From a virus: a DNA stretch of 22,207 nt. This document shows, piece after piece, positions 21,944 through 22,207 of this stretch. The notes under the pieces were generated by a model. That model was given only the letters and a program-made list of their open reading frames with translations. It did no database searches and was not told the DNA's origin. The position numbers and the translations under genes were made by a program. Location: positions 1-22,207 of IMG/VR virus record IMGVR_UViG_3300032282_000492; one strand, given 5' to 3'. Within the stretch, counting starts at the first letter, position 1; each line of letters opens with the position of its first letter.

Positions 21944-22207
21944 GTGGCTAATCCCAATGGGAGAAAAGGTTCACTCTTTGAAACATCTGTGCTCAAGTGG
22001 TTACGGACTAAAGCCGTAACTGCTGAACGTTTAACTAAGGCTGGTGCTAAAGATGAAGGTGACATTGTTGTAACTGCTAATGGCAAGGTTTATATCCTTG
22101 AACTAAAAGCAACTAAAGCAATTAAGTTACCTGAGTATTGGGCAGAGGCAGTAGTCGAAGCGCAACACTACGCAGAGGCAAGAAACCTAAGCGAGATACC
22201 ACCATCA
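21944..22207 (+). CDS. Holliday junction resolvase-like PD-(D/E)XK nuclease, N-terminal part (partial at window end)
   Basis: GTG immediately after the transglycosylase stop; the frame stays open through all 88 codons to the window end. The start MANPNGRKGSLFETSVLKWL carries Glu13, KDEGDIVV carries Asp40, and YILELKAT gives Glu53-x-Lys55. This Glu...Asp...ExK order, with the NxxGRKGS N-terminus and a later EAQHYAEARN helix, fits the archaeal-type Hjc/phage resolvase family, which cuts four-way DNA junctions. It would resolve replication or recombination intermediates before packaging. The C-terminus is not visible. Confidence 0.8.
   Translation, partial: MANPNGRKGSLFETSVLKWLRTKAVTAERLTKAGAKDEGDIVVTANGKVYILELKATKAIKLPEYWAEAVVEAQHYAEARNLSEIPPS

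Overview
The window is part of a tailed double-stranded DNA bacteriophage genome. Genes are tightly packed and mostly on the + strand, often joined by TAATG or ATGA overlaps, and base composition is AT-leaning. The host is probably an actinobacterium, perhaps a low-GC aquatic lineage. This is an inference from several small proteins that look like actinophage families, a gram-positive-style lysis cassette (CHAP endolysin, several small membrane proteins, no recognisable spanin pair), and an apparently leaderless early promoter. No tape-measure, major tail or tail-sheath gene lies between the capsid and lysis genes, so a short-tailed (podovirus-like) particle is favoured.

Region by region. (1) Positions 1-4360 hold three large proteins, the first cut by the window edge, that precede the capsid genes and are probably internal or ejected virion proteins. 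(2) Positions 4477-6186 hold a scaffolding-like protein and an N4-gp56-type major capsid protein carrying an inserted beta-rich domain, closed by a terminator. (3) Positions 6244-7706 hold six small proteins; the last four are very lysine/arginine-rich. (4) Positions 7706-15910 hold the tail: a head-tail adaptor, a repetitive fibre, a short fibre-like protein, two copies of a two-gene module (small beta protein plus glycine-rich adhesin) separated by a 57-residue protein, a small zinc ribbon, and a 743-residue tail protein. (5) Positions 15912-18521 are the lysis and envelope region: a small membrane protein, a secreted proline-rich membrane-anchored protein, two holin candidates, a CHAP endolysin and a third small membrane protein. 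(6) A strong hairpin terminator ends the late operon and faces a convergent two-gene minus-strand operon (18618-18964) encoding an FmdB-type zinc ribbon and a second Cys-rich mini-protein. (7) A structured intergenic region (about 18965-19205) carries divergent promoters, perfect inverted repeats and a G-rich tract. (8) From 19206 runs a replication/recombination operon: Cas4/RecB-like nuclease, a Cys-rich protein, a DnaB/RecA-like ATPase, an acidic peptide, a zinc ribbon, a secreted lytic transglycosylase and a Holliday junction resolvase-like nuclease cut by the window end.

Most notable are the proline-stalk surface protein in the lysis cassette, the duplicated adhesin module, the unlisted minus-strand zinc-ribbon operon, the block of basic mini-proteins beside the capsid gene, and the structured intergenic region between divergent operons. 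All family names are from reading motifs by eye; no database search was run.
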